The notes below the pieces were generated by a model. The model saw nothing but the letters and a program-made list of their open reading frames with translations. It did no database searches and was not told where the DNA came from. A stretch of 64,000 nucleotides of DNA from Euphorbia lathyris (taxonomy: Eukaryota; Streptophyta; Magnoliopsida; Malpighiales; Euphorbiaceae): positions 10,940,001 to 11,004,000 of the forward strand of contig NC_088917.1 in NCBI RefSeq assembly GCF_963576675.1, read 5' to 3'. This document shows, piece by piece, positions 33,982 through 46,105 of this stretch (position 1 is the first letter of the stretch; each line of letters opens with the position of its first letter). Position numbers and translations under genes: made by a program.

Positions 33982-35299
33982 TGTTGAAACACATTTTCAC
34001 AATGATTTTGATTTGACAAAATTATTTAAATTAGAATTAAATCCCTAAGATAAAAATTTCAACACATTAAATTTAATTGCTTTGATTTATTTTTTACTAA
34101 TGTGTTTGTTCAAGTATTGTTTTAAGTATTTAAATATACAAGTATGAAAGACATTAAAATAAAGCCCAAAGCCCAATAAGCAAGGTCAAGGCCCAAGCTA
34201 AGTCAAAACGGATCAAAGGCTTGTGATTCAACTCAGCCCAACAAGTAGAAGGATCCAGAAGATTGCTAACTCCTTCACAACGAAACCGTTGAGTTCAACG
34301 GACAACGCAGACAAAGCAAGAGTTGACTCAATAAACTTGGGGATAAAGCTAATCCAAATGAGGAAAGGTTCAGATGCAATAGGGAAGCTGTCAAGGAATC
34401 TTTGTCGAAAATAGAGAGACAACCTGACGCTTACTAACCAAAAGCAACTGAAGCATTGATCAAGACAGAAAAGACTACGTTCTCATTGGCCGCGACACTG
34501 AGCACTGAGGAACGAAAGGGATAGCAGAGCCATTTCCCTCCAACGGTTATTTCAAAATTTGAAATGACTGATGGCTCAAGTGTCACTATAAATAGGCCTC
34601 TCATTTGCTTCAATCGATGCAGTTTTTCAACAAGTCGAAACGTTGACCAAATTCTTCCTTGAAGTTCTGTGCAAAAGCAAAGCAAAGCAATCTTACACCA
34701 ACTCTCATTCTTGTGTAAAAGATTAGTTTTTAGATCATTCAAAGTATTCTTTGCTATTAGACCAAAAACCTTATCAATTCTAAAATTGTTAGGAGGCTTT
34801 GAGTTGCTCGGTATTTAGCACTCAGATGTAGATAGTGTTGAGTATAGGATATAAAGGACGGTACTCTGTATACTCGCTGACTATTGTAAGGGGTTTGTGC
34901 TCTACCCAAAAGATCTCAGTAGTAGATTAAAGCTCGGAAGGAGGTAAGAGGCCGAACCAAGATAAAACTGTTGAGTAACCTTTTCTATCCCTTAACTCCT
35001 TTATCTGCTTGCTTTTTAATCTGTCTAGTAAACGCTTAACTGAACTAATACTGAGTTGTGTGAATTGGTGATGAGCTCATGAATAAACTCCCAAGTGCTA
35101 TTTCCTGACTCAACATTAGAAGCAGCCTTAGTTATTGATCAACTAAAGCTGCCTCTGACCTCACTCAATATCACTGTACTAAGAATTAAGTGAAAAATCT
35201 TAAGTCATAACCGAAACAAGTCAGCCTAAGAAAGAAAAATTTTAAATAGTTCATTAACCCCTCCTTAGGAACTTATTCTTGTAACACAAGGGACCAACA
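33982..35299 (+). repeat. F: solo Sirevirus-like LTR inside the LTR of D
   Basis: It runs TGTTGAAACACA to GGGACCAACA, 1318 bp, with no internal region on either side. TATA box CTATAAATAG lies at 34586-34595. Flanks GTATA and TTATA match at four of five bases, giving an imperfect target duplication. A solo LTR arises when the two LTRs recombine and delete the interior. The upstream palindrome reads TTTCAAA-A-TTTGAAA, changed on both arms relative to A. Confidence 0.82.
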
Positions 35300-35358
35300 T
35301 TATAGACTAGTATCTCTAGATAGTTGTTTCCTATTACATAATCAGACTCCTAAATACA

Positions 35359-36385
35359 CGTCTTATACTTATCAAAAGAGAATGTGAAACATTGAAATCA
35401 ATGCATATGGAACATGAAAGGGAAAGAGAAAAGGAAAGAGAAATTGAAAGGGAATTACAGAAAATGATGGGAATCAAAAGAAGAAGGGAAAGCGATAAAA
35501 GTTGTAGCTGGATATACAAGTTTATTGTTGGTGTTTGGGGTTGTGTATTTGTTGTTTTAATGTATGTTGTATGAAGCTAGTGAAATTAGGTTGTTTATTT
35601 GTTGTTTTGATGTATTTGATTGCATGTATTTAGTTAACAACTTTATGAAATGAAGAAAGACTATTGTTAATTCTCTGTTATTGATTTTTATTTTATGTAT
35701 TTGGTTAACAACTTTACGAAACGAAGAAAAGCTATTGTTAATTTCCTATTCAAAATGTTGCATATTCTGCAAAACAGAATACATAAAAAATGGAAATAAC
35801 ATGTTCCAAATGTTGCATATTGTGCAAAATGGAATACATAAAAAAATGGGCACAACTTGTTCAAAATGTTGCATCTAAATGTCAAAACGGAATATGTAAT
35901 CTATTGAAAATAGAATAATGTTCAAAATGTTGTAGCTAACTATGCAAAATATACATCATTGTTCAAAATGTAACATAACCCATGCAAAATGTCCCTAAAC
36001 CCAAAAGGTACCCAAAAAGAAACAATTTACACATTCGTAGTCTAATGGTAACTTTATCATTGTTCAAACCAAAAAACATATTGCATTGATCATACATCCC
36101 TCAAATAGTATATCCCTACAGGTATTATATCTTATCAGTTCATTTCCACGGTTGCCTTTGACTTGTTGGTGCAGAATTCATAGTCTCTGGTCTTCTGATT
36201 GCATTTGGTGTAGAACTGCTAGCTTGACTAGGTTGGCCTGATTGTCCAACTATTGGTGTAGCAGTTCTGGATGCATTCTGTGTTGATGTAGTAGTTTGGC
36301 TTGAACCCTAAACGAATACAACTAATTAATTAGCACATAACCCTTATTCAACAAAAGATATAAATTACATTATAACCTACATCCA
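35359..36385 (-). mobile_element. MULE fragment: last exon and 3' region
   Basis: The - strand gives an intron-like acceptor TTCGTTTAG (near 36310), then a Ser/Thr/Gln-rich tail (GSSQTTTSTQNASRTATPIV to QRQPWK) ending at a TGA near 36140. Downstream lies AT-rich DNA with degenerate tandem copies. The tail pairs with the MULE transposase part at 54432-55260 on the far side of G. A 60-codon Glu/Arg-rich + strand frame at 35392-35574 is low-complexity and not called. Confidence 0.5.
35617..35940. repeat. Degenerate tandem repeats in the MULE 3' region
   Basis: Two copies of a block around GTTAACAACTTTA(T/C)GAAA (from about 35617 and 35690) are followed by about three copies of a roughly 56-bp unit beginning TTCAAAATGTTGCAT (35749, about 35804 and about 35859). 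A weaker partial copy lies near 35921. Confidence 0.6.
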
Positions 36386-36671
36386 TCTAGTTAGGTTCAT
36401 TGTTGAGGTTTGCCATTTTCTCTCTCCGAATCCTACAAAGAGTACGTTCAATTTGAGGATCAATAGGAACGAGAGTATCACTCCGATATCGGGTGTGCAT
36501 AAAATAAATGAATGAAATAAATTATAAACAAGAAAAAATGTTGTTAGTAAAAAGTATATATAAAAAGTATATATAAACAATTTATACAAAAATAATGCTT
36601 AGACTAACAATAAAACGTTTTTGTCTAATATTGCAAGAAATTATAAATCCCCGGCAACGGCGCCAAAAACT
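36386..36671 (-). pseudogene. Second, truncated G leader and gag start
   Basis: It contains a primer site (36648-36665), the same leader as 52340-52616 and the gag start up to MANLNNE, then breaks into MULE sequence at about 36386. The opening region is near-identical to the full G copy. Confidence 0.8.
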
Positions 36672-38467
36672 TGATGGGGCGTTTAGCGTACGGTAGAGTT
36701 TTTACGACGAAAATGTATTATGATAATGAATGCGTTACGACTATGGATGTGATCTTCCTAAATGCTCTATCTCTACTAGACGCTACTACTTAGGGGCAAG
36801 TGTACCCCGTCGTATCAAGTAATAATCCGGTTAAAACCGGGTATCGAATCCACGGGATTTATAACTACAAGTATTAAACGACTCGGTTTTATACGTTATC
36901 TAAGCGGTGAATACTTTGAGTTGATTCGGGGAACAACTACAAACTACTCCTAACTACGGTGAGATAAATTTATATAACAAAAACTCTACGAAATGATATG
37001 GATGACGATAAGTTATAAATATGACAAACAATGACTCCCAATATATATACGGTTAATGATTTACTCTTGCAATGACGACTACGTGTAGTGTGACCGACCC
37101 GTGAAGTACTTAGACTACGTGCTTCCTAGTCAAGGCGTGTCTAATGCTTGGGACCAGAAATTAGGGCCCGTAAGTTCCGTGGTTTGTCAATTCCTACGGT
37201 TTCTGGAGTGTCACTTCCGGTAAGGCAACACCTATATGAATCCCTAAAGATAGCCCAAATGGCGTCGGAAATCGCGTTCTCCTACACAATAATCAATTAC
37301 GAGTATCAAAACAAGTAGCAAACATCAACACATATATAGAAAAAGAGATTATGAATCATAAATTATAAATATAGAGAATGTAAATATGAAATACAACCAA
37401 GCCTAGTACATAGGAAGAGTACAAGCTAATTAGCAAGTGAAAAGGGAAGAATCCACCCTCGGAACTAGCTAATCGGACTCAAGGCCGTCTCTTAGGACTT
37501 GGAGGTGGAGCTTTCGAGCTTGGTGAACGGAGATGGAACGGAACTTTGATAGAATGCCGGAATCAACGAACAAGCTCTCAAGGTGAAAGAGTTTTGCTAT
37601 GTAAAATAAAATCTCAAACTATATAACAAGAACTTAAACTATAGTAACAATTGTATATCAAAAGCTTGGTTTTTAAATGAGTGCTAGTCACTCCTATTTA
37701 TACACATCAAGCTAGGGTAGAGTTGTAATTTCACAAGATACAAGTATGGAGGAACATAATTTTCTGCAGATTTCCCATGACACGCCTCGCGTATGGTGGG
37801 AGATGCCCCGCGCAATTGCCCATTCCGTCAGAAATCTTCTGCATGTGGACCAAATCCAGATCTTGTTGTCTCAACCACGCCCCGCGTAGACTGTGGTGCG
37901 CCTCGCGTGGTTGAGTTTCTGAGATTTTATTGCTTGAATTGGGTCTTTTACGCCACGCGTAGCTGAAGCACGCCTCGCGTAAGTGAGTCTCTGGACTTTT
38001 AGACTGAAGAACTTCCCATACACGCCCCGCGTGCATGGTTATACGCCCTGCGTATTTGAAAGTTGACTTAGAAGATCCTGCAGTCTGACATTCATGATTG
38101 AGACATTATTGCTTATCATTGCTCATACGCCCCGCGTGGCAGTGGGTAAGTTCCACGTGGTGCCTGCGGATTGAGCAATTATTTCTGATAATGTGTTCCA
38201 CGCCCCGCGTGGAGGGTGATACGCCTCGCGTATATCGGAAGATTTTTGCTCCTTGCTCGTACCTGAAATACAATTCTCGGGAGCCGAGTTAGCTTGACGT
38301 TTTATTTTCTAAATTAATCAAAAATAAGGAAAATCAACCGAAAGTACGGATTTTTTTTTATTTCGTTATTTTATTAAAACACTCTATTTTTGCAATTAAA
38401 CTTATTTATTTCATCTAAAATTAAACCGTAAATCACGCTAAAAGATAGGGACGAAACGCCCCTATCA
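36672..38467 (-). repeat. LTR of G (3' LTR of the full unit)
   Basis: 1796 bp; sense TGATAGGGGCG to CGCCCCATCA. TATA box at 37695-37702 (-). It is flanked by a polypurine tract on the sense-upstream side (38468-38478) and a primer site on the other, so it serves two units. Confidence 0.9.
37781..38232. repeat. Motif array of the G left LTR (five doublets, one single)
   Basis: Doublets at 37781/37802, 37876/37897, about 37949, about 38018 and 38199/38220 are all direct. The site near 38125 is single, having lost exactly 21 bp relative to the other G LTR. The array edge lies 78 bp from the TATA box. Confidence 0.88.
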
Positions 38468-40358
38468 AACCTCCTCGGACTTTAAAGTTTTACTTGTCCT
38501 CAAGTAAAAGAAATCGAAAGACAAGGGATTGAGATTATTAAGAAACAAACCATCGGTTGGTTTTACCAAGTGCGTGATCCCAAAGCTAAAATTTTACGCA
38601 AAGTTTTCGGCAAGTACCTACGCAAACAAATGAGTGACCAAAACTTGTTTGAAACCTCCATGATCAAATTTAATAGGCAATATTAACGGGAGTCGATTAT
38701 CTTTTGAGAACCCGATAGTACCTCACCAACGGATTTCACTCTTACGCTCAAATTTTGGTGGGTCGGTGTTTTTGCACTCTCCTTTGCATTTACTTGAAAT
38801 CACTTTGAGTTTGCATTTTCATCCGGGTTTTTCCTCCTATGTTATGGTCTAGGCAATATTAAAAATGAACCCGGAGGGGGGTTGTAATGTGGGTGGCTTT
38901 TTAGTGGTTAGTTTTTGGAAACTCGAGTTTAAACACCATTTTGATGATCGCACCGAGTTTTTATTTTAGCCTTGGCGAGTTCGTAAAATATAACTCGAAA
39001 TTGCTCGGGTGGAGCTTGGGAATGCCTTTTGCTCTTTATTGTGTTTTTCTTTTTCTTTTTGTTTTGAGAGCGGCACAAAAACGATTTCGAAAGCTTATGG
39101 TGCTTACTTATCAAGGCCTTGGCTTATTTCGGGTGCGATTTGATTTTGTTGGTATTTAAACAAGAGGAAAAAGGGTTAATTGTTAAAAGGGTATTAACAA
39201 CAAAAAGTCGGTTAATAGGCTCGAGGGGGTCTCCTAGGGATTAATGAAAAAGAGAAAAATAAGTTAAGAAAATAATTAGACTAAGTGGGTTTGTTTTATC
39301 ATCTATTGCCATTTTAACCAAAATAAGTGTACTTAACCCGGTATTAGGTGCAAACTCTATGAATCGAGTGAAGTCAAAGCTCTCGAAAAATTGTGAAAGA
39401 ATTAGAGTTCTCGTACGAACTCTTTTAGGCTCAAAACTATCTCAGAAAATTTCGGGTTAAATTGTGTACGTTCAAGTTCTCGTCAGATTTTCAACTATCC
39501 CGTTTTTATTGCCTTTTTAAATTTCATTATAGAGATAGCCTTTGGGTTAGGACTCAATTCTTTTGTTTAGTACGAACCTAGGCTTTGCATAAATTCTATA
39601 ACTTCAGAATCAAGACTAAAATTTCTTAATCAAACCGATCCTTTGTGTTAACGTTTTTTCATTTAAGAACAAATAACGGAACTTTAATTAAATTCCGAGG
39701 GAGGTAGTGTGTCGGAAAAAATTTAAGAATCAATAAATTAGTTTAATTATTTTGGTTATTTATTTGATGTTTATTTTTGTTTTTGTTAGTGCAAAAAAAA
39801 CGGTGAGTGCGGGGTTGCACGACCCTTCGCGTTATTAAGATGACGTCTATTCCAAGGACGTCGCAAAAGAAAAGAAAAACAAAAACAAAAATAAAGATGG
39901 GATTAAAAATGGACCATTGAAGGTCAGGTCCTACGCGAGGCGTGCCCTGGGGGGCGCCCCGCGTAGAAGGTGCGTTTTAAGCCAATTTTGGCCAGAGACT
40001 CAGATACGCGAGGTGCACTAAGAGGGGCGCCCCGCGTGGCCATTCATTTGAACTTAGTAAAAAGATCAGAAACTTGGCTACGCGGGGCGCACTGATGCGT
40101 ACGCTTCTCGTGAATTGTCAAAATAGTGCCAGCGACTCGGCTACGCGGGGCGTGATGGTGTGTACGCCCCGCGTAAGAAGTATGGGATTTGTTTTTTCGT
40201 TGATTTTAATTGACGAAGATAGAAAGGACAAAAAAAGATAGTGCCTACGAAGAAAATAACAAATGGATATGATACATATATATTAAGGGTTCGAGGAACG
40301 CAAACCAAGGCTACGTTTAGAGTCAGAGTAGCTCGACTTTCTCGTGATGTGAGAATGC
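38468..40358 (-). other. G 3' noncoding region with polypurine tract and four inverted doublets
   Basis: CCGAGGAGGTT at 38468-38478 (-) primes plus-strand synthesis. About 1.5 kb matches the 3' regions of B and H. Inverted motif doublets lie at 39932-40175 (four pairs, each 21 bp). There is no env-like ORF after pol, although Athila elements often carry one. Confidence 0.75.
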
Positions 40359-43002
40359 TTACGGTGTTTGGAGGAATGCGGCTTCACCGTGTTGTGGAAG
40401 AGTGCCTTTGCAGTATATTTTCAGACGGTGGCCGTTCACCCGGTGGGTTGCGTTGTCGGAACCTTGGATGTCGACCGCTCCGGACGAGTGGGCATTAATA
40501 ACGGTGTACGGTCCTAACCACCGACTTTTTAATTTTCCTGGGAATAGGCGGAGGCGAGAATTATATAGGAGGACTTGGTCCCCCTTGTTGAATTCCCTGA
40601 TTTGCACGTTCTTGTCGTGCCATTTCTTCGTGCGTTCCTTGTAAATTTTGGCATTTTCGTACGAACCGAGACGAAGTTCATCAAGTGTATTGATTTGGAG
40701 GAGACGTTGGTCCCTCATGGCCTGCACATCAAAATTTAAAAATTTCAGAGCCCAATAGGCCTTATGTTCCAATTCCATCGGTAAATGACATGATTTCCCG
40801 AAAACTAAACGATAAGGAGACATCCCGATAGGCATTTTAAACGTCGTGCGGTAGGCCCAAAGAGTGTCATCAAGCTTTAGGCTCCAGTCTTTCCTAGAGG
40901 CACTAATCGTTTTTTCCAAGATACGTTTTAGTTCGCGGTTAGAAACCTCGACCTGTCCACTAGTTTGCGGGTGGTAGGGCGTGGAGACTCGGTGTGCAAC
41001 CCCGTATTTATGTAAGAGTTGGTCAAATTGGCGATTGCAAAAATAGGAACCTCCGTCGCTAATGATAGCTCGAGGGGTTCCAAACCGAGTAAAGATGTTT
41101 TTCTTTATAAATTTCCCTACTACCTTAGAGTCGTTTGAAGGTAAGGCAACGGCCTCCACCCATTTGGAGACATAGTCAACTGCCACGAGAATGTAGGAGT
41201 TGTTATGCGACTTAGGGAAAGTTCCCATAAAGTCTATCCCCCAAACATCAAAAAGTTCGCAAACTAGGATCCCTTGTTGGAGCATTTCATGTTTACGGGA
41301 GATGTTCCCGCTCCGTTGATAAGCGTCACATGATTTGATGAAGTCTTGGGAATCCTTGGACAAGGTAGGCCAATAAAAGCCACATTGTAGAACCTTTGCC
41401 ATAGTCCGACTAGGGCGGAAGTGGCCCCCCGGCTCTTGGGTGTGACACATGTGCAACACATGATTTACCTCTTCTTCCGGTATGCACCTACGAATGATAT
41501 TATCAGCACAAGATTTAAACAAGTAGGGTTCTTCCCAAAAATAGTTCTTAGCGTCGTGAAAGAACTTCCTATGTTTCTCGTAAGGAAGATGCGGGGGAAG
41601 AATATTACCGGCCTTGAAGTTCGCCATATCGGCATACCAAGGTAAAGGTGTTACCGCATAGAGAGTTTCGTCGGGAAAGGTCTCCTTGATCTCCACAACT
41701 CCCGGAGATGTGGCTTGCTCGCTTTGTAACCGGGAAAGATGGTCGGCTACGACATTCTCCACTCCTTTTTTATCCCTGATTTCGATGTCGAATTCTTGTA
41801 GGAGTAGAATCCACCGTATCAACCGTGGTTTGGCATCCTGCTTAGTCATTAGGTACTTGAGAGTTGCGTGGTCAGTGTATACGATAATTTTGGATAACAC
41901 GAGATATGATCTAAATTTATCGAAAGCAAAAACTACAGCAAGCATCTCTTTTTCCGTAATGGAATAGTTTTGTTGGGCTTCATTGAGCGTTTTGCTCGCA
42001 TAAAAAATGGGGCGGAAAATTTTATCCACCCGTTGGCCCAAACAAGCACCTACAGCCAAATCACTCGCATCACACATAAGTTCAAAGGGGAGACTCCAAT
42101 TGGGTTTCACCATGATGGGTGCATTAATTAGTTTTTCCTTTAGCGTGTTAAATGCAAGCAAACATTCGGAGGAAAAACTAAATTTCGCATCCTTTAAGAG
42201 GAGTTGGGTCAAGGGGGTTGCTATTTTAGAGAAATCTTTAATGAATCGCCTATAAAACCCCGCATGACCTAAGAAACTCCGAATTCCTTTAACATTGATT
42301 GGAGGAGGCAATTTCTCAATCACCTCAATCTTGGCCGGATCGACCGCGATTCCCTCCCCAGACACCTTGTGTCCTAAAACGATACAATCTTGAACCATAA
42401 ACTAACACTTTTCCCAACTAAGAGCTAGGTTAGTGTCCTCGCAACATTGAAGGACTTTATCAAGATTGCTTAAATAAATTTCAAAGGACGACCCAAAAAC
42501 AGAAAAATCGTCCATGAAGACTTCCATGAAATCCTCAATCATCTCGGAGAATATAGCCGTCATGCACTGTTGAAAGGTGGCGGGGGCGTTACAAAGCCCA
42601 AACGACATCCGCCTATATGCAAATGTCTCATACGGACAAGTAAATGTCGTCTTTTCTTGATCCGAAGGATCAACGGGGATTTGCATATAGCCGGATAGGC
42701 CATCGAGGGTACAAAAGAATTTATGTCCTGCCATTCTTTCCAACATTTGGTCAATGAACGGCAAGGGAAAATGATCTTTTCGGGTGGCTTCATTAAGTTT
42801 CCTATAATCAATGCATACTCGCCACCCCGTTATCTTTCGTGTGGGAATTAATTCCCATTGATCATTTTCCATCACCGTAGTGCCCCCCTTTTTGGGAACG
42901 CATTGGACCGAACTAACCCACGGACTATCGGAGATAGGAAAGATTATACCTACATCGAGGAGTTTGATTACCTCGGCCTTCACTACCTCTTTCATGTTGG
43001 GG
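40359..43002 (-). pseudogene. G pol: RT, RNase H, integrase
   Basis: RT resumes after H at the residues before MKEVVKAEVIKLLDVG (42995), with TGWRVCIDYRKLNEATRKDH, SGYMQIPVDPSDQEK and the catalytic VFMDDFSVFG. A single in-frame TAG (42402-42404, normally His in WEKCHF) interrupts. RNase H follows ([23 protein letters not shown]), then integrase with [20 protein letters not shown] and [11 protein letters not shown] (D, D, E). The zinc-binding part has CDAYQRSGN, with Tyr where family members have the last Cys. The stop at 40359 follows a C-terminal part with [11 protein letters not shown] and KSRWLGPY. Lineage by similarity: Athila. Confidence 0.9.
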
Positions 43003-43007
43003 TTAAG
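43003..43007. repeat. Left target-site duplication of element H (TTAAG)
   Basis: TTAAG before TGATAGGGG here matches TTAAG after CGCTATCA at 49639-49643. Confidence 0.95.
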
Positions 43008-44821
43008 TGATAGGGGTATTTTACCCCTATCTTTTAGCGTGATTTACGGGTTGATTTTGGATAGAATAAATAAGTTTAATTATAAAAATAAAGTGTTTTG
43101 ATAAAATAAAGAAATAAAAATAAATCTCGTACTTTCAGTTAATTTTTCGTATTTTTGATTAGTTTAGGAAATAAAAACGTCAAGCTAACTCGGCTCGCAA
43201 GATTTGTATTTCAGGTACGAGCAAGGAGCAAAAATCTACTCAAATACGCGGGGCGTATAATCCTTTACACGGGGCGTGAAACATGTGTCAGCAATGATTG
43301 CCTTATCCGCAGGCACCATGTGGAATTGACTCAGCATACGCGGGGCGTATGCCACCCTACGCGGGGCGTATGACACATGTCAGAAATGATTGGCCTTATC
43401 CTGAAAGTCAGACTGCACTGTCTCCCTGAGTCAACTCTTCGTACGCGGGGCGTACAACCATACATGCGAGGCGTACCAGGCATTTCCTCAAAGATAAAAA
43501 CTCAGAGACTCTTTTACGCGGGGCGTACGTCAGCTACGCACGGCGTAAAAGCTCCAATTCAAGCAATAAAACTTCAGAGACTCAAACACGCGGGGCGTAC
43601 TTTAGCTACGCATGGCGTGCTTGAGACAACAAGACAACGAATTGGTCCACATGCAGGAGATTTCTGACGGAATGGGCACTTACGCGGGGCGTAGACCACC
43701 TTACGCGGGGCGTATCATGGGATTTCTGCACCAAATAATGTTGCTCCATACTTGTACTTTGTGAAGTTACAAACTTGCCCTTGCTTGATGTCTATAAATA
43801 GGAAGCTCTTGAACTTCATTTGATACCAAGAAATAATTACACACTAGAGAGCAAACTTTACTTGTTGTAGTATAGATTCAGTTTTTGTAGCTAAACTCTC
43901 CACCTCGAGAGCTTGTTTGGTTGTTTCGGCATTCCATCGAAGTTCCGCTCCACCATTCGTCACCAAGCTCGAGAGTTCCACCTCCACGACCTAGGAGACG
44001 GCTTTGAGTCCGGTTAGCTAGTTTCAAGGGCAGATTCTCCCCTTTTACGTGCTAATTAGCTTGTACTCTTCCTATGTACTAGGCTTGGTTGTATTCCATT
44101 TATATACATTTCATATTTATAATTTCATGATTTATAATCTCTATTTCCCTTTACGTGTTAGTGTTTGCTACTTGTTTTGATATTGATAATTGATTATTGT
44201 GTAGGAGAACGCGATTTTCGACGCCATTCGGGCTATCCTTAGGGAGTTATATAGGTGTTGCCTTACCGAAAGTGACAAACCGGAAACCGTAGGAATTGAC
44301 AAGCCACGGAACTTACGGGCCCTAGTTTCTAATTCCCCCGCATTAGACACGCCTTGACTAGGAATCACGTAGTCTAAGTGCTTCACGGGTCGGTTCTATT
44401 ACACTTAGTCATCTTTGCAAGAGTAAATTATTATCCGTATACATTTAGAGTCGTTATTTATCGTGGTTATAACTTATCGATATTCATCCCACTTCATAGG
44501 GTTTTAGCTACACAAATCTGAGTCGCCAATAGTTAGGGATAGTGTGTAGTTGTGTCTTACCTTACCCCAAAGTAATCGCCACTTAAATAACATACGAAAC
44601 CGAGTCGTCTAATACTTGTAATTATAAATCCCGTGGATTCGATACCCGGTCTTAACCGGATTATTACTTGATACGACGGGGTACACTTGCCCCTAAGTAG
44701 TCATAGCGTCTAGTAGAGTCAAGAGTAATTTATAAAGATCGCATCCATAGATTTAGAGTCCGCACTCATAATATATACATTTCGTCGTAAGAAATACGAC
44801 CGCTAGACGAAACTTCTATCA
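43008..44821 (+). repeat. 5' LTR of element H
   Basis: 1814 bp. The hairpin is at 43009-43031 and TATAAATA at 43793-43800. Most of it is nearly identical to the 3' LTR, but the last roughly 30 bases differ strongly (end AACTTCTATCA versus GTCGCGCTATCA). Confidence 0.92.
43245..43714. repeat. Array of six direct TACGCGGGGCGTA doublets (H 5' LTR)
   Basis: Pairs start at 43245/43266, 43337/43358, 43442/43463, 43515/43535, 43587/43607 and 43681/43702. Four pairs are 21 bp and two are 20 bp apart. All centres are GGG-type on the sense strand. The array ends 78 bp before the TATA box. Confidence 0.92.
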
Positions 44822-44827
44822 AGTTTT

Positions 44828-44845
44828 TGGCGCCGTTGCCGGGGA
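44828..44845 (+). other. Primer-binding site of H (tRNA-Asp type)
   Basis: TGGCGCCGTTGCCGGGGA, six bases inside the LTR end, identical to the B site. Confidence 0.9.
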
Positions 44846-44936
44846 TTTATAATTTCTTGCAATATTAGACAAAAACGTTTTATTGTTAGTTTAAGCATTT
44901 GTAAATATTACTTTCTCTTTTTATGAATAATTTATT

Positions 44937-45539
44937 TTGCTTTTTGTTGATATTAATGATTTGTTTCATGGTATGATGCTTCATAGTCGTCATCGGTGGG
45001 ACGACCGCATGGATGATGAATGCCCACACTCAACCTCGCAATTCGATGTGGTAAACTCTATGCTTAAAGATATTCATGAAGGATTATCTAACACTGAGAC
45101 ATATTTCAGGGAATTGGAAAATCTATGGGCCAGATTGAAGTCTCCTCTTGATTCCGCCGTTGATTAATCAATTCGAGATACCAATCCGGTTGGTCAAAAT
45201 GGAAAGCTCGAGTTAATTGAGTTTTCTCAAGAAGATTCTCCAAATACTAAAGGTTGTCTCAGTTGCGAGGAAACGGACATCGATGAGCCGGTTGTGTGCG
45301 GACCCATGGAAATAAATCCAAAGTTAGAAGAGTTAGAGGTTCCTTCTACCTCGGAATATTTCGCTCTTTTTGAACTACCAAAGGAGTCAAAAATGGAGCA
45401 AACTAAACTCTTCAATAATTTCTGTAAATATAGTTTTTGGTTTTTGTTAAATTTTTTTGAAGCTAACAATCCGTTTTGTAGGTACGGATTGTTTATTCAA
45501 GAATTTGCATTTCTAACGCGTATGGAAGCATACACCTAG
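44937..45539 (+). pseudogene. Unrecognised ORF of H, homologous to the B first ORF
   Basis: The frame includes MMLHSRHRWDDRMDDECPHS and GPMEINPKLEELEVPSTSE and ends LTRMEAYT at 45539. A TAA at 45165-45167 interrupts it at a position that is sense in B. B's stop is a Glu codon here. Many differences from B are conservative or silent-looking, which hints at past coding constraint. After the stop, a TTGAGAGGCAACCCAAG block resembles sequence I associate with Athila-type elements. Confidence 0.6.
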
Positions 45540-46071
45540 GAGGAAATTCTAAGTCGAGCTCACCGACTATAAAGTAGCACTTCTTGAGAGGCAACCCAAG
45601 CTTGAATAAAGTTTAATTTTATGTCTTTAATTTACTTTTAAGTTTTTACATTTAAGTTATTATTGTGTGCTTGATTATTTTTTCTTATATTTTATTAGGT
45701 GTTCGTGTAATTTTGTGTCAATTCGGTGGGACGATCTGGAAGAGAATCGTAAGTATTGACATTGGCAAAAATAAAACAAAAATGCAAAAAATGCAAAAAA
45801 TGAAAAAATTATTTTATTTTATTTTATTTTATTTTTATTTTATTTTTTTATATATAATATATTTATGTTGATTTTATAAATTTAAAAAAAAAAGTGATGC
45901 TGGCCGCTGCGGCACGCGGGGCGCGCGCAGCGCTGCCCAGCGCTGGCAGGCATCGCTGGGCACCGCCGCTGTGCGGCGCCCGCCGGCCGCAACGAGTTGA
46001 AATTTTGTTTTTATTTTTTCTTTCTTCTCTAATTTTTTTTATATAATAAAAATATATATATAAAAATAATA

Positions 46072-46105
<34 letters not shown>

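Larger units (their letters stand above)
32269..35358 (-). mobile_element. Element D: decayed Ty1/copia retrotransposon, 5' part
   Basis: Only the LTR, primer site, gag and the start of pol remain on this side of C. It is of a different copia type from A and C. The LTR is itself split by solo LTR F (left part about 33874-33981, right part about 35300-35358). The outer LTR limit (TGTATTTAGG in sense, ending at 35358) is a guess. Many stops and frameshifts make it the oldest copia element here. Confidence 0.6.

Noticed and set aside
35392..35574. 60-codon Glu/Arg-rich frame
   Set aside because: Low-complexity purine-rich DNA next to a MULE; no homolog seen and no conserved start context.
37731..38036. 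101-codon - strand frame in the G LTR (and a copy in the right G LTR)
   Set aside because: It is made of the doublet motif translated (repeated LREA, YAWR, ARR); LTR sequence, not a gene.
45900..45990. Organelle or rDNA insertion
   Set aside because: GC-rich, but I recognise no rRNA, tRNA or plastid sequence in it; left as unexplained.
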